33,117 bases of DNA from positions 1-33,117 of the forward strand of contig JAILAB010000013.1 in assembly GCA_024681855.1 (NCBI GenBank), in the 5' to 3' direction. Below the pieces are notes generated by a model. The model was not told the origin of the DNA. It made no database searches and was given only the letters and a program-made list of their open reading frames with translations. Positions 6,859 to 15,226 of this stretch are shown piece after piece. Source of the stretch: Elusimicrobiales bacterium. GTDB lineage: Bacteria; Elusimicrobiota; Elusimicrobia; Elusimicrobiales; UBA9959. Each line of letters starts with the position of its first letter. The first letter of the stretch is position 1. The translations under genes were made by a program, and so were the position numbers.

Positions 6859-9450
6859 TCATAGATCCAGCTTCTTCATGTCCCGCCAGTTCCTGCCGCT
6901 CTTAAGCTCAACTGTAAGCGGTACTGAAAGCCGGAAAGCATTTTCCATTTTTTCGCGAACAATCCTGGCTATCTCATACAGTCTCTCTTCTTTTACTTCC
7001 AGTATAAGCTCGTCATGCACCTGGAGAAGAATCCTAGCATCATCGCTGCCATGCAAAAGCTCAGATATGGCAAGCATAGCTTCCTTTATGATTTCAGCTG
7101 AGCCGCCCTGAACAGGCATATTGCCTGCGGCCCGCTCACCGAACATTCTGATTCTTCGGTTAGGAGAAAAAAGCTCAGGAAGCATTCTGCGACGTCCTAA
7201 AAATGTCATGACATAGCCATCAGACTTCGCCTGTTCTATTGTCTTTTCAGTCCAAGCTTTTATTCCCGGGCAAGCCTCAAAATAATGTTTTATATATTTA
7301 GCCGCTTCCGTTCTAGTTATTCCAAGCTCTTGCGAAAGCCCTTGAGCCGTCTGGCCATAAACTATTCCAAAATTTATGGCTTTCGCAGAACGGCGCATTT
7401 CAGGAGTAACCATCTCGGGCGCAAAATTGAATATTTCCCCGGCCGTACGAAGGTGAATGTCTTCTCCGTTGCGGAAAGCTTCCGTAAAATTTCTGTCGCC
7501 TGAAAGATGCGCCAGAACGCGCAAATCAATCTGAGAATAGTCAGCGCTAAGCAAAACATAGCCTTCCGGCGCAACAAAGCATTCTCTTATTTCCTGCCCT
7601 CTTTCAGAACGTGCCGGGATGTTCTGCAGATTAGGCTTTGAGCTGGAAAAACGCCCAGTGGCAGTGCCAAGCTGGTCAAAAACCGTATGGACTCTTCCAT
7701 CGGCAGCAGAGGCTTCATATAATGGGTCGGCAAATGAAGATTTCAGTTTTGCCAACTCCCTGTATTCAAGCACTATCGGCACAAGAGGATGGAAATCTTT
7801 TAAAGGCAATAGTGCTTCCTCTGAAGTGGAATATCCGTCCTTAGTCTTAAACTGGCGTCTCCATGCGCTGCCCAATTCAGGATTGAATTTTTCATAAAGC
7901 ACAAATGAAAGCTGTTTTGGGGAAAGAATGTTAAGTTCTCCCCCTGTCAATTCATTTGCCATAGATTGAAGCTCGCCTAGACGGACAGAATATTTTTTTG
8001 AAAGAGACTGAAGCTTTGCGCGGTCAACAGCAATGCCGTTTTTTTCCATGGCATAAACTATGGAAAGCAAAGGGAATTCTATATTTTCAAGTATAGATGA
8101 TTGTTTTGTTTCCGCCGCTTCCGCAGATAATTTTTCACAAAGGCTGCGCAAAGACGAAATGCTAAATGCCCCGGATGCTGAAGCATTATGGTCTTCATGG
8201 CTGCATAAAAAGGCACTGGCAGCCGTTTCCTCCAGCATTTTTCTGCCGGAAGCAAAATGAAGAAGCCGGTCAGCTGCTTCAGCGTCAAAAAAATCATTAA
8301 CCTGGAAACCGGCAGGAGCAGAAAGGAAATACAATATATTCTTCAATGAAAAAAGGAATTTTCTTAAGCCTTTTTTAGCTAAGACAGACAATAGATTTTT
8401 TCTTTCTTCGTCTGAAACTGACGCTGCTGAAGCATAAGAATCTCCGAAAGCTATAAACAATTTGCCATTTTCAGCAGCCATTGAAATATTTCCGCTGGCA
8501 GATTCTGCCATATCAGAGATTGCGGCAGACATTTCGCATAAGTTTTTTTCATTAAGAAGCTTTATCTTAATGCACGAGCCTGAACCTGATGACGACAGTT
8601 CATTTAAAATCTTGAATTTATACTTGGAAGAAAAAGCCTTGAATTCAGGCGTGTCGCAGCCTCTTGGACGGAACTTATCAAAATCTGTTTCCAAAGGCGC
8701 ATCATGCTCAAGGGAAACCAGCTTGCGCGAAAGCCGGGCATTTTCCGCATCTTTTGCAACTTTCTGCAACAGCTTATCAGCAGAAAGCAGCACAGGATCT
8801 TCTGCGGCTGCGAGTATTTTTGCCAAAGAGCCGTATTTTTGCAAAAGCTTAGCTGCGCTTTTTTCGCCTATGCCTGCTACTCCGGGAACATTGTCTGAAG
8901 CATCGCCCAAAAGCGCCAGATAATCAGCAAAGCAAGCTGGAGATATGCCATATCTGTTATTAACATATGTCTCGTCGCGCAATGAGGAAGAGGAGCCGTC
9001 CCATGCTCGTATATCAGGGCTGATAAGCTGGCAGACATCTTTATCGCCAGACACAATGACTGTTTTAATGCCTTGGGCAGAAGCCTTGCGCGCTAGCGTA
9101 GCCATCAGATCATCAGCTTCCCAACCCTGAAGAAATACAGCTTCCAATCCAAGCGCTAAAACAGCATCCCTTGCTTTTTCAAGCTGCGGCACAAGTTCTG
9201 CGGCTACCGGAGGCCTGTTAGCCTTATATAGAGGATACAAGCCATTTCTGTATGCGCTTCCGCCTTTTGAGTCAAAACATACTGCAATAAATTCCGGCTG
9301 CTGTTTCTGCAGCAGGCTTGCGAGCATCTTTACAAAACCATATAATGCCCCAACTTCTTCTCCTTCCGCAGAAGTAAGGCTAGGCAAAGCATGGAAACTG
9401 CGGTGCAGAAAAGCATGAGCATCAATAAGGTATATAGTGTTATTAATCAT
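6859..9450 (-). CDS. polA: DNA polymerase I without proofreading motifs
   Basis: An 863-residue family A polymerase for Okazaki fragment processing and repair. The N-terminal 5'-3' nuclease domain (1 to about 290) keeps the metal-binding acids: Asp10, Asp113/114 in EADD, Asp136/138 in SGDKD, Asp183/186 in LGDASDNVPG. The polymerase domain (about 450-863) has motif A with Asp637 in SADYSQIDLR, motif B RRSAKAINFGIVYG (686-699) and motif C with VHDE at 811-814. The middle 3'-5' exonuclease-like domain (about 295-420) lacks the DxE, NxxxD and YxxxD residues, so editing activity is unlikely, as in Taq-type and Bacillus-type enzymes. No Shine-Dalgarno is visible. coaE follows after 12 bp. Confidence 0.96.
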   Translation of the reverse strand: MINNTIYLIDAHAFLHRSFHALPSLTSAEGEEVGALYGFVKMLASLLQKQQPEFIAVCFDSKGGSAYRNGLYPLYKANRPPVAAELVPQLEKARDAVLALGLEAVFLQGWEADDLMATLARKASAQGIKTVIVSGDKDVCQLISPDIRAWDGSSSSLRDETYVNNRYGISPACFADYLALLGDASDNVPGVAGIGEKSAAKLLQKYGSLAKILAAAEDPVLLSADKLLQKVAKDAENARLSRKLVSLEHDAPLETDFDKFRPRGCDTPEFKAFSSKYKFKILNELSSSGSGSCIKIKLLNEKNLCEMSAAISDMAESASGNISMAAENGKLFIAFGDSYASAASVSDEERKNLLSVLAKKGLRKFLFSLKNILYFLSAPAGFQVNDFFDAEAADRLLHFASGRKMLEETAASAFLCSHEDHNASASGAFSISSLRSLCEKLSAEAAETKQSSILENIEFPLLSIVYAMEKNGIAVDRAKLQSLSKKYSVRLGELQSMANELTGGELNILSPKQLSFVLYEKFNPELGSAWRRQFKTKDGYSTSEEALLPLKDFHPLVPIVLEYRELAKLKSSFADPLYEASAADGRVHTVFDQLGTATGRFSSSKPNLQNIPARSERGQEIRECFVAPEGYVLLSADYSQIDLRVLAHLSGDRNFTEAFRNGEDIHLRTAGEIFNFAPEMVTPEMRRSAKAINFGIVYGQTAQGLSQELGITRTEAAKYIKHYFEACPGIKAWTEKTIEQAKSDGYVMTFLGRRRMLPELFSPNRRIRMFGERAAGNMPVQGGSAEIIKEAMLAISELLHGSDDARILLQVHDELILEVKEERLYEIARIVREKMENAFRLSVPLTVELKSGRNWRDMKKLDL

Positions 9451-9584
9451 CAGTTTTTAAATCATTTAGGCATAATATCTTTTAACTGATAATGTGCCAG
9501 CCGACAAGGCCGACACAGACAGCATGGCAGAAAAGCTAATAGCCTTAAAAGTATGCAAAAAAGCAAACCGCTAAAGGAAAAAAA

Positions 9585-9908
9585 TCAGGCTATCAGCTTT
9601 TCCAAAAGCTGCTTAAAAGTTTCTTTCTTATTCACGCCTATGAAACGGCCTGCTTCCTTGCCGTCTTTAAAAAACAGTATTGCAGGTATGCTGCTTATAG
9701 CAAATTTAGCGGGAGTGTCAGGATTATCATCCACATTCATTTTGAAAATATTAGCCTTTCCCTCAAATTCTGCCGCAAGCTCTTCCACAATCGGGGACAT
9801 TCTTTTGCATGGGCCGCACCAGTCTGCGAAAAAATCAACAACTGCCGGAACATTTCCGGACAGGACTTTAGAGTCAAACTCAGCATCAGTTATAAGTTGC
9901 GCTTTCAT
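9585..9908 (-). CDS. trxA: Thioredoxin
   Basis: A 107-residue cytoplasmic thioredoxin, the standard length. The redox site WCGPC is at residues 30-34, preceded by VDFFAD, and the cis-proline segment SSIPAILFF is present. It reduces disulfides in partner proteins with electrons from thioredoxin reductase (not in this window). Its ATG overlaps the stop of the receiver gene (ATGA), so it is probably translationally coupled, and AAGGA about 8 bases upstream supports the start. The 134-bp gap to polA contains no clear terminator. Confidence 0.96.
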   Translation of the reverse strand: MKAQLITDAEFDSKVLSGNVPAVVDFFADWCGPCKRMSPIVEELAAEFEGKANIFKMNVDDNPDTPAKFAISSIPAILFFKDGKEAGRFIGVNKKETFKQLLEKLIA

Positions 9909-10492
9909 ATTTTTTTCCTTTTTCTATTAGGCTTTAAACTCTTAGAAATCTTATATGAGGAATCTTTTCCGCTCTTTGTGATATTGGCTGATAATTTTTT
10001 TTTATCTGCAATTTTTTTTCCGCTGTTGCCAGCATCAGTTTTAAGAATAAGCTTCTCTGACTCATGTCCAGAATGCTTTTTTAAATCCTCTACTGATGTT
10101 TTTAGCTGATATGCCAGCTCATTGCAAAAAGCTATACCCCATTTTTCCGAATTTAGGCTTGCATAAGGCTTCTGCACAAACCCAGTTGCTCCATGCAGCA
10201 GCACATCTGCCCTGTCTGAGGGCTCAGTATATGTGCCTGACATTACTAATAAAGGCATGCCGGATAAACGCTTAGACTGTCTAACTATTCCTAAAAAATC
10301 GGTTCCGCTTATGTCTGGAAGAATAAAGTCCAGCATTATGGCTGAAGGAGTATGCTCCCGAAGAAAAGAAAAAGCTTCCAAGCCGCTATGAACAATAGAT
10401 ATGTCCAAGCCCGGACAGGCTAAATTTATCAGCTTGGCCAGCATTAAGGCTTCTTCTGCCGCTCCGCTTGCAATCAGCAGGGAATAGCTCAT
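9905..10492 (-). CDS. Single-domain receiver protein, degenerate, with basic tail
   Basis: A 195-residue CheY-like receiver (about 1-120) with no DNA-binding or enzymatic output domain. The phosphoacceptor-type Asp55 (IMLDFILPD), Ser85 (VMSG) and Lys108 (VQKPY) are present, but the acidic pair that binds magnesium after strand 1 is replaced (LLIASGAAEE where IVDDD is usual). Phosphorylation may therefore be altered or lost. The last ~80 residues are Lys/Ser-rich and probably disordered, ending KRKKI. The ATG at 10490-10492 overlaps the phosphoesterase stop as TGATG and has GGGG 5 bases upstream; a GTG one codon earlier is an alternative. No kinase is adjacent. Confidence 0.75.
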   Translation of the reverse strand: MSYSLLIASGAAEEALMLAKLINLACPGLDISIVHSGLEAFSFLREHTPSAIMLDFILPDISGTDFLGIVRQSKRLSGMPLLVMSGTYTEPSDRADVLLHGATGFVQKPYASLNSEKWGIAFCNELAYQLKTSVEDLKKHSGHESEKLILKTDAGNSGKKIADKKKLSANITKSGKDSSYKISKSLKPNRKRKKI

Positions 10493-11226
10493 CACAGCCC
10501 CATGCCAAGGCGCTCAATCAGAAGTTCCGGCATATGGTTCATGCGCATTTTCTGCTGAGTTATCTTGATGTCATAATTAACGCGGTGAAGCTCAAATACC
10601 TTCATAAAGCTGTCATATATGCCGCAAGATGCCCTTGGATCGCCATCGCGCGGTTGTCCCACCGCTCCCGGATTTATTAGAACGCTGTCAACATCAACCT
10701 TAACTCTATTACCAGCTTTCAGAAGTTCCATGTGAGGAAAACCGTTTTTGTCGCAAGTAAAGCTGCATGGTATATGCGTATGGCCCACGAAACACGGGGA
10801 GATCTTCCACAGTTTCATATTGTCAAGAAACTGCATTTCGCTGATAAGGTATTCCACCAAAGGCTTTGCCGGTGAGCCATGCACCATTGTAAAGTCAGGA
10901 GTTTCTATGCGCAATGGGATATGCTTAAGAAATTCCATTGCCTCGCCGGTAAGCTTGGAGCGGGTATACTCAATGGCAGAAGCTGCGGCATCATTAAACC
11001 ATTTTACCTTCATTTTGCCTATGACAGCCGCATCATGATTGCCAAGCACCAGATAAAGGCCTTTAATTGAGGAGGCAAATTTTACGCATTCAAGCGAATT
11101 AGGGCCGTATCCGACAAGATCACCGCAGCAGAATAATTTTTTTATGCCCTGGCGGCTATAAAAGTCCATTACTGCCTTAAATGCCTCAAGGTTGCCATGC
11201 ACATCTGAAAAAATTCCATATCTCAT
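10492..11226 (-). CDS. Calcineurin-like metallophosphoesterase
   Basis: A 244-residue cytoplasmic phosphoesterase of the YfcE/MJ0936-like group. All metal-binding motifs are present: Asp8 and His10 in FSDVHGN, Asp36 in CGDLVGYG, Asn63-His64-Asp65 in GNHD, His116 in MVHGSP, and His149/His151 in GHTHIP. Such enzymes hydrolyse phosphodiesters or phosphomonoesters using two metal ions; the physiological substrate cannot be read from the sequence. AGGA about 9 bases before the ATG supports the start. It lies 19 bp after smc and overlaps the receiver gene, so it probably belongs to the smc transcript. Confidence 0.88.
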   Translation of the reverse strand: MRYGIFSDVHGNLEAFKAVMDFYSRQGIKKLFCCGDLVGYGPNSLECVKFASSIKGLYLVLGNHDAAVIGKMKVKWFNDAAASAIEYTRSKLTGEAMEFLKHIPLRIETPDFTMVHGSPAKPLVEYLISEMQFLDNMKLWKISPCFVGHTHIPCSFTCDKNGFPHMELLKAGNRVKVDVDSVLINPGAVGQPRDGDPRASCGIYDSFMKVFELHRVNYDIKITQQKMRMNHMPELLIERLGMGL

Positions 11227-11245
11227 AATAAAACCATCCTAGCAG

Positions 11246-14200
11246 TCATGATGCTTTGGAAACTGCTTTCTGCCCAGCCAAATCCTCGGCATGCTTAAGA
11301 TCAACTGATACCAGCTTAGAAACTCCCAGCTCCTCCATTGTTACGCCATAAAGAGTTTCAGCTGCTTCCATAGTCCTCTTATTATGTGTTATTACCAAAA
11401 ACTGAGTAGCTGGAGCAAATTCCCGTATAAGCTTTACAAAACGCTCCACATTTGCTTCATCAAGCGGGGCATCTGTTTCATCCATTACGCAAAACGGAGA
11501 AGGGCTTACCCTGAAAAAGCTAAATAGAAGAGAAAGCGCTGTAAGAGCCTTCTCTCCGCCAGAAAGCTGAGTTATGCTAACCGGCCTTTTTCCAGGAGGA
11601 CGGGCTATTATTTCAATGCCTGTCTCCAACAGGTTATTCGGGGCAGTAAGAACAAGATCTGATTCCCCCCCATTGAAAAGCAGAGAATAAATCTCCTTAA
11701 AATAAGAGCGAACTTTATCAAAAGTAATCCTAAAGCTTTCCCTAGTTGCGTCATTTATTTTCACAATGGCAGAATGCAAATCTGACTTAGCCTTGTTAAG
11801 GTCTTCTGCCTGGGAATTTATGAAAGCATAACGCTGGGAAAGAGCCTCATGCTCTTCTGGAGCTGTCATGTTTACAGGCCCCATGGCCTCCACCCTGCGG
11901 CGCAGGAAAACAATGCGCTCATGATCAGCTTCCTGGCCGGAATAATTCTTTTCTGCTTCTTCAACAGAAATTTCCCATGCATCAGCAAGGCGCTGTTTTG
12001 TTTCCTCGCCTCTGGCCTGCTGTGATGTCATTTCTGTTTCCAGCTTTATCTTAGTTCTCTCAGTTTCCGCAAAAAGAGAGCGGCTGTCTTTTAAATTAAG
12101 CTCAAACCGTGAATAATCAAGGCGCAGAGCATTTATTTCTTCATCAAGCTGCTTTGCTAATATTTCCTTTTTAGCCAAGTCATCCCTTAAAGTTTCCAGC
12201 TTTATGGAGGCGGAGGCAGAACTTTCCCTTACTTTTTCTTCTTTTACCGAAAGTTCTCTGCTGCGAGAATCAAAATGCGAGCTTTCCACTGCCATGGAAC
12301 GAAAATCAGCTTCATTGCGCATAAGATCTGCGCGAAGAGACTCTAAGTTTTTATTAAAATTTTCTAATTCAGCGCGGCTTATAGCAAAGGATTCTTTCTG
12401 TAAAGCAAACTCTGAGTGAAGCCGTTCCTTATGAGCATCCAAACCAGCCTTTTTATTTCGCAAAGATTCAGATTCTTTTTTTAGCTCTGACAAGGCTTTT
12501 TCAAACTGCTCTGCGGATTCAGAGGCCTTACGCAGTTCTGCCTCATAGCGTTCTTTATTTTTAGCTAGCAGCTGTATGCGCTCTTTATTAAGCATCAGGC
12601 TTTCATTAGCATTTCTCGCTTGGTTTTCCTTATCTTTAATCTCCAAACTGAGCCTTAAAGCAGCAGAATTTGCAAGTTCAGCAGCCTTGCGAAAGCCCTC
12701 AAGCTTAGGTTGAAGCTCCGCTTTTTTATTAATAATTGCCTTGCTTTCATCTGCCAGAGCCGAAAGAGAATCCTGAAGCCGAGTTTCCTCTCCCCAATAA
12801 GGCTCATTTGAAATGATTTTTTCCGCACCGCCAGAAAGCCAAAACAATCCCCTCACGCTTCCGTCTGAGACATACGCTCCGGATAGCAAAGCCTGAAGCA
12901 GAGGCTTTATCTTTTCATCGCATGAAATTTTATTAAGAACGGAAAAAGAATCTGAATGGACATCGCTGCTGAATTTAGCTGCTTCCTCCAAACGTTCCTT
13001 TGCTGCTTTTGCCATGTCAAGCAGAATAAAACGGCATCTGCCGCGACCCTCTGACTTAAGAATTTTAATGGCAGCTTCCGCAGCTTCCATATTTTCGCAT
13101 ATTACAGAATCCAAGTGACGGCCAAGAGAATCTTCTGCCGCAAGAGCATCTGCCTTGCTGAATTTCACAAGTTTTCTCATTGAGCCTATAATGCCTGGTA
13201 TCCTGGCTTTTAGAACTATGTTTAAGCCTACCCAGTAAGAATCCTTTTTTGCCTGTACCAGAAGAGCCTCAAGTTTTGCGCGGCAGGCAGCAGTTTCTTC
13301 TCTTATTGCATTTAAATGCGCATCGGCTTTCTGTATTTCAGAACTTAGTTCGCGCGATGAATGTTCTGCTTCCCCTGCTTTTGTTTTTTCGGCAGCCAAT
13401 GCTTCCTTAAGTTTAGAAGACTCTTCAGCAAATGCTTCTGCCGACAGTTTAAGCTTTTTGGCATTTTCCTCTAAAAGCATGCGATCTTTTTCAATAGCGG
13501 CAAGGCTTTCCTTTAAATGCGAAGAATCCGCATTTGACCTAGCTAAATACTGTGAAAGGCTTACCTCCCTGGAAAAAGCGGCATTTATTTTGCTGGAAAT
13601 AGCAGAGGCAGCATCTTCGGCAGCTCTAATTGCTTTCTGAGTATTTGAAAGAGTCTCTTGTGCCTTACCTGCCTTTTCTTTAATATCCGGAAGAGATGCC
13701 TGCTCTGAAGATATTTTAGCTTTAATACTGTTAATGTGAGGCTCTATTCTAGCTATTTTATCAGCATTGGCTTTCTTTGACATTTCTAGAGAAGCCTTTG
13801 AGCCGGAAATATCCTGCAAAGTCTGCTCATTATGATGAAGCAAAGATTCAAGACTATTCTTTTCCAGCTTAATGGAATGTGCAGCTTCTCTGATTTTTCT
13901 GAGCTCTTCTTCTTTTTGAGATAAAGTCAGGTTAAGAGCGGAACACTCTCCTTCCAGCTTGCTTATGGAAATGCTTAAACTATTAAGCTCATCTGAAAGC
14001 GGAACAAGTTTTGTTTTTAATTCATCTGCCTGATTAACAAATGATTTATATTCCTGCAACAGCAAGGATATTTCAGCGCTGCGCAGTTCATCTCTGTATT
14101 TTTGCTGCAACCTAGCTTTTCTGGCTTCAGCTTCCAGTTTTTTTATCTGCTCATGCAGAATAACCATAGAATCTGAAAGACGGTTCAAATCTGCTTCCAC

Positions 14201-14749
14201 CTTTTCAAGGCGGCGGGAAGCCTCATCCCTTTTAGCCTTATACTTAGACACTCCGGCAGCTTCCTCAAACATTTCCCTGCGCTGGGCAGGGGATGCGCTC
14301 AATAGCCGCTCTACCTGTCCCTGATCTATAATCGCATATCCGTCAGTCCCTATGCCTGTGTCAAGGAACATTTCTCTTATGTCTTTTAAGCGGCACTGTA
14401 CTTTATTTATGAAATATTCAGATTCTTCGGAACGGTAAATTTTTCTGGTTACTGTTACTTCGCTGAAATCGAGAGGCAGCTTGCGCTCGGAATTATCAAA
14501 AGTCATTGAAACTTCAGCCATGCTCAGCTGCTTGCGGCGAGTAGTGCCTGAAAAAATCACATCCAGCATAGAAGGCATGCGCAGTGATTTCCATGACATT
14601 TCACCGATGCACCATCTTAAGGAATCTGCCACATTGGATTTGCCGCAGCCATTAGGGCCGACAATACATGTAATGCCTGGTTTAAGCGGCATTTTAACCT
14701 TATTCGCAAAAGACTTGAAGCCGTAAATTTCCAATGCTTTAAGATACAT
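11246..14749 (-). CDS. smc: Chromosome segregation protein SMC
   Basis: A 1167-residue condensin ATPase. The N-terminal head has Walker A GPNGCGKSN (about 31-39). Two very long coiled coils rich in Glu, Lys, Ala and Ser flank a hinge (about 505-650, including VGLNIVLKARIPGIIG). The C-terminal head has the signature LSGGEKAL (from about 1062) and Walker B FCVMDETDAPLD (about 1086-1097). It compacts and segregates DNA with ScpA and ScpB, not seen here. I chose the ATG at 14747-14749 (MYLKALEIYGFKSF), where family members begin. The frame stays open to a TTG at 14785, which would add 12 hydrophobic residues of no known role. It heads the run smc, phosphoesterase, receiver, trxA. Confidence 0.97.
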   Translation of the reverse strand: MYLKALEIYGFKSFANKVKMPLKPGITCIVGPNGCGKSNVADSLRWCIGEMSWKSLRMPSMLDVIFSGTTRRKQLSMAEVSMTFDNSERKLPLDFSEVTVTRKIYRSEESEYFINKVQCRLKDIREMFLDTGIGTDGYAIIDQGQVERLLSASPAQRREMFEEAAGVSKYKAKRDEASRRLEKVEADLNRLSDSMVILHEQIKKLEAEARKARLQQKYRDELRSAEISLLLQEYKSFVNQADELKTKLVPLSDELNSLSISISKLEGECSALNLTLSQKEEELRKIREAAHSIKLEKNSLESLLHHNEQTLQDISGSKASLEMSKKANADKIARIEPHINSIKAKISSEQASLPDIKEKAGKAQETLSNTQKAIRAAEDAASAISSKINAAFSREVSLSQYLARSNADSSHLKESLAAIEKDRMLLEENAKKLKLSAEAFAEESSKLKEALAAEKTKAGEAEHSSRELSSEIQKADAHLNAIREETAACRAKLEALLVQAKKDSYWVGLNIVLKARIPGIIGSMRKLVKFSKADALAAEDSLGRHLDSVICENMEAAEAAIKILKSEGRGRCRFILLDMAKAAKERLEEAAKFSSDVHSDSFSVLNKISCDEKIKPLLQALLSGAYVSDGSVRGLFWLSGGAEKIISNEPYWGEETRLQDSLSALADESKAIINKKAELQPKLEGFRKAAELANSAALRLSLEIKDKENQARNANESLMLNKERIQLLAKNKERYEAELRKASESAEQFEKALSELKKESESLRNKKAGLDAHKERLHSEFALQKESFAISRAELENFNKNLESLRADLMRNEADFRSMAVESSHFDSRSRELSVKEEKVRESSASASIKLETLRDDLAKKEILAKQLDEEINALRLDYSRFELNLKDSRSLFAETERTKIKLETEMTSQQARGEETKQRLADAWEISVEEAEKNYSGQEADHERIVFLRRRVEAMGPVNMTAPEEHEALSQRYAFINSQAEDLNKAKSDLHSAIVKINDATRESFRITFDKVRSYFKEIYSLLFNGGESDLVLTAPNNLLETGIEIIARPPGKRPVSITQLSGGEKALTALSLLFSFFRVSPSPFCVMDETDAPLDEANVERFVKLIREFAPATQFLVITHNKRTMEAAETLYGVTMEELGVSKLVSVDLKHAEDLAGQKAVSKAS

Positions 14750-14802
14750 ATAAAATACTAATGCAACAGATAAATTAAAAACCAAGAGAAAGAATGTGTC
14801 AG

Positions 14803-14828
14803 TTTTATGCTTTAATCAAAGCATAAAA
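14803..14828. repeat. Perfect 11-bp inverted repeat
   Basis: TTTTATGCTTT (14803-14813) and AAAGCATAAAA (14818-14828) around the loop AATC. It lies 54 bp upstream of the smc start. TTTT follows on the plus side. It could be an operator for smc or a weak bidirectional terminator. Confidence 0.6.
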
Positions 14829-14963
14829 TTTTCGCTTATAGCCCCCTGCAAACATGAGCCTAAGGAATGTGGCAGCCTTTCAGAGAAATCTATCACGGAA
14901 TACTGTCAAGCATAATTTAGCTAAGTTTATCTCAGAAAATAATTTTACTTTTATCCAAAACAC

Positions 14964-15035
14964 AGCTTAGATCAGTAAAATAACTGAGACAATATCACAA
15001 TATATTGCAGCTATATTGTGAAATAATGCTAAGCT
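14964..15035. repeat. Nested three-arm inverted repeat
   Basis: An outer stem AGCTTAG (14964-14970)/CTAAGCT (15029-15035) encloses two hairpins: TCAGT/ACTGA (14972-14976, 14983-14987) and a 10-bp perfect stem TCACAATATA/TATATTGTGA (14995-15004, 15012-15021). Together they would form a three-way junction in RNA or single-stranded DNA. No known RNA family was recognised. Confidence 0.5.
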
Positions 15036-15226
15036 ATCTTGCCTCTGCAAAAAGCCATTCTCTCTTCTCAATTAAAAAACAGAAGAATGAAAATACATCT
15101 TTTATATTTATATTATATAAAATATGTTTGAGGTTAATATTTTTGTTAAATTTGCCAATATTTTTTTAAAGGTCTGGAAACTTCCTTTTTCTTGCAATTA
15201 TAAATCTTTTTTTGCATATTATTAAT

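Larger units (their letters stand above)
14750..15226. other. AT-rich intergenic region with several inverted repeats
   Basis: A ~480-bp gene-free region between divergent genes (smc leftward, the secreted protein rightward). It must hold both promoters. No open frame here is convincing. It contains a perfect 11-bp hairpin (14803-14828) and a nested three-arm inverted repeat (14964-15035), listed separately, and a TTAGCTAA palindrome at 14917-14924. Confidence 0.6.

Noticed and set aside
9490-9540. Possible terminator or repeat (GCCGACA twice) between trxA and polA
   Set aside because: The two 7-base direct copies are short, the inverted pairing is poor and no T-run follows.
9905-10492. Receiver as partner of the sensor kinase at 27041-27943
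   Set aside because: The genes are 17 kb apart and the receiver lacks the acidic pair, so no link can be drawn from the sequence.
14750-14785. Upstream extension of SMC from a TTG codon
   Set aside because: It would add 12 hydrophobic residues before the conserved MYLKALEIYGF start, which no SMC needs.
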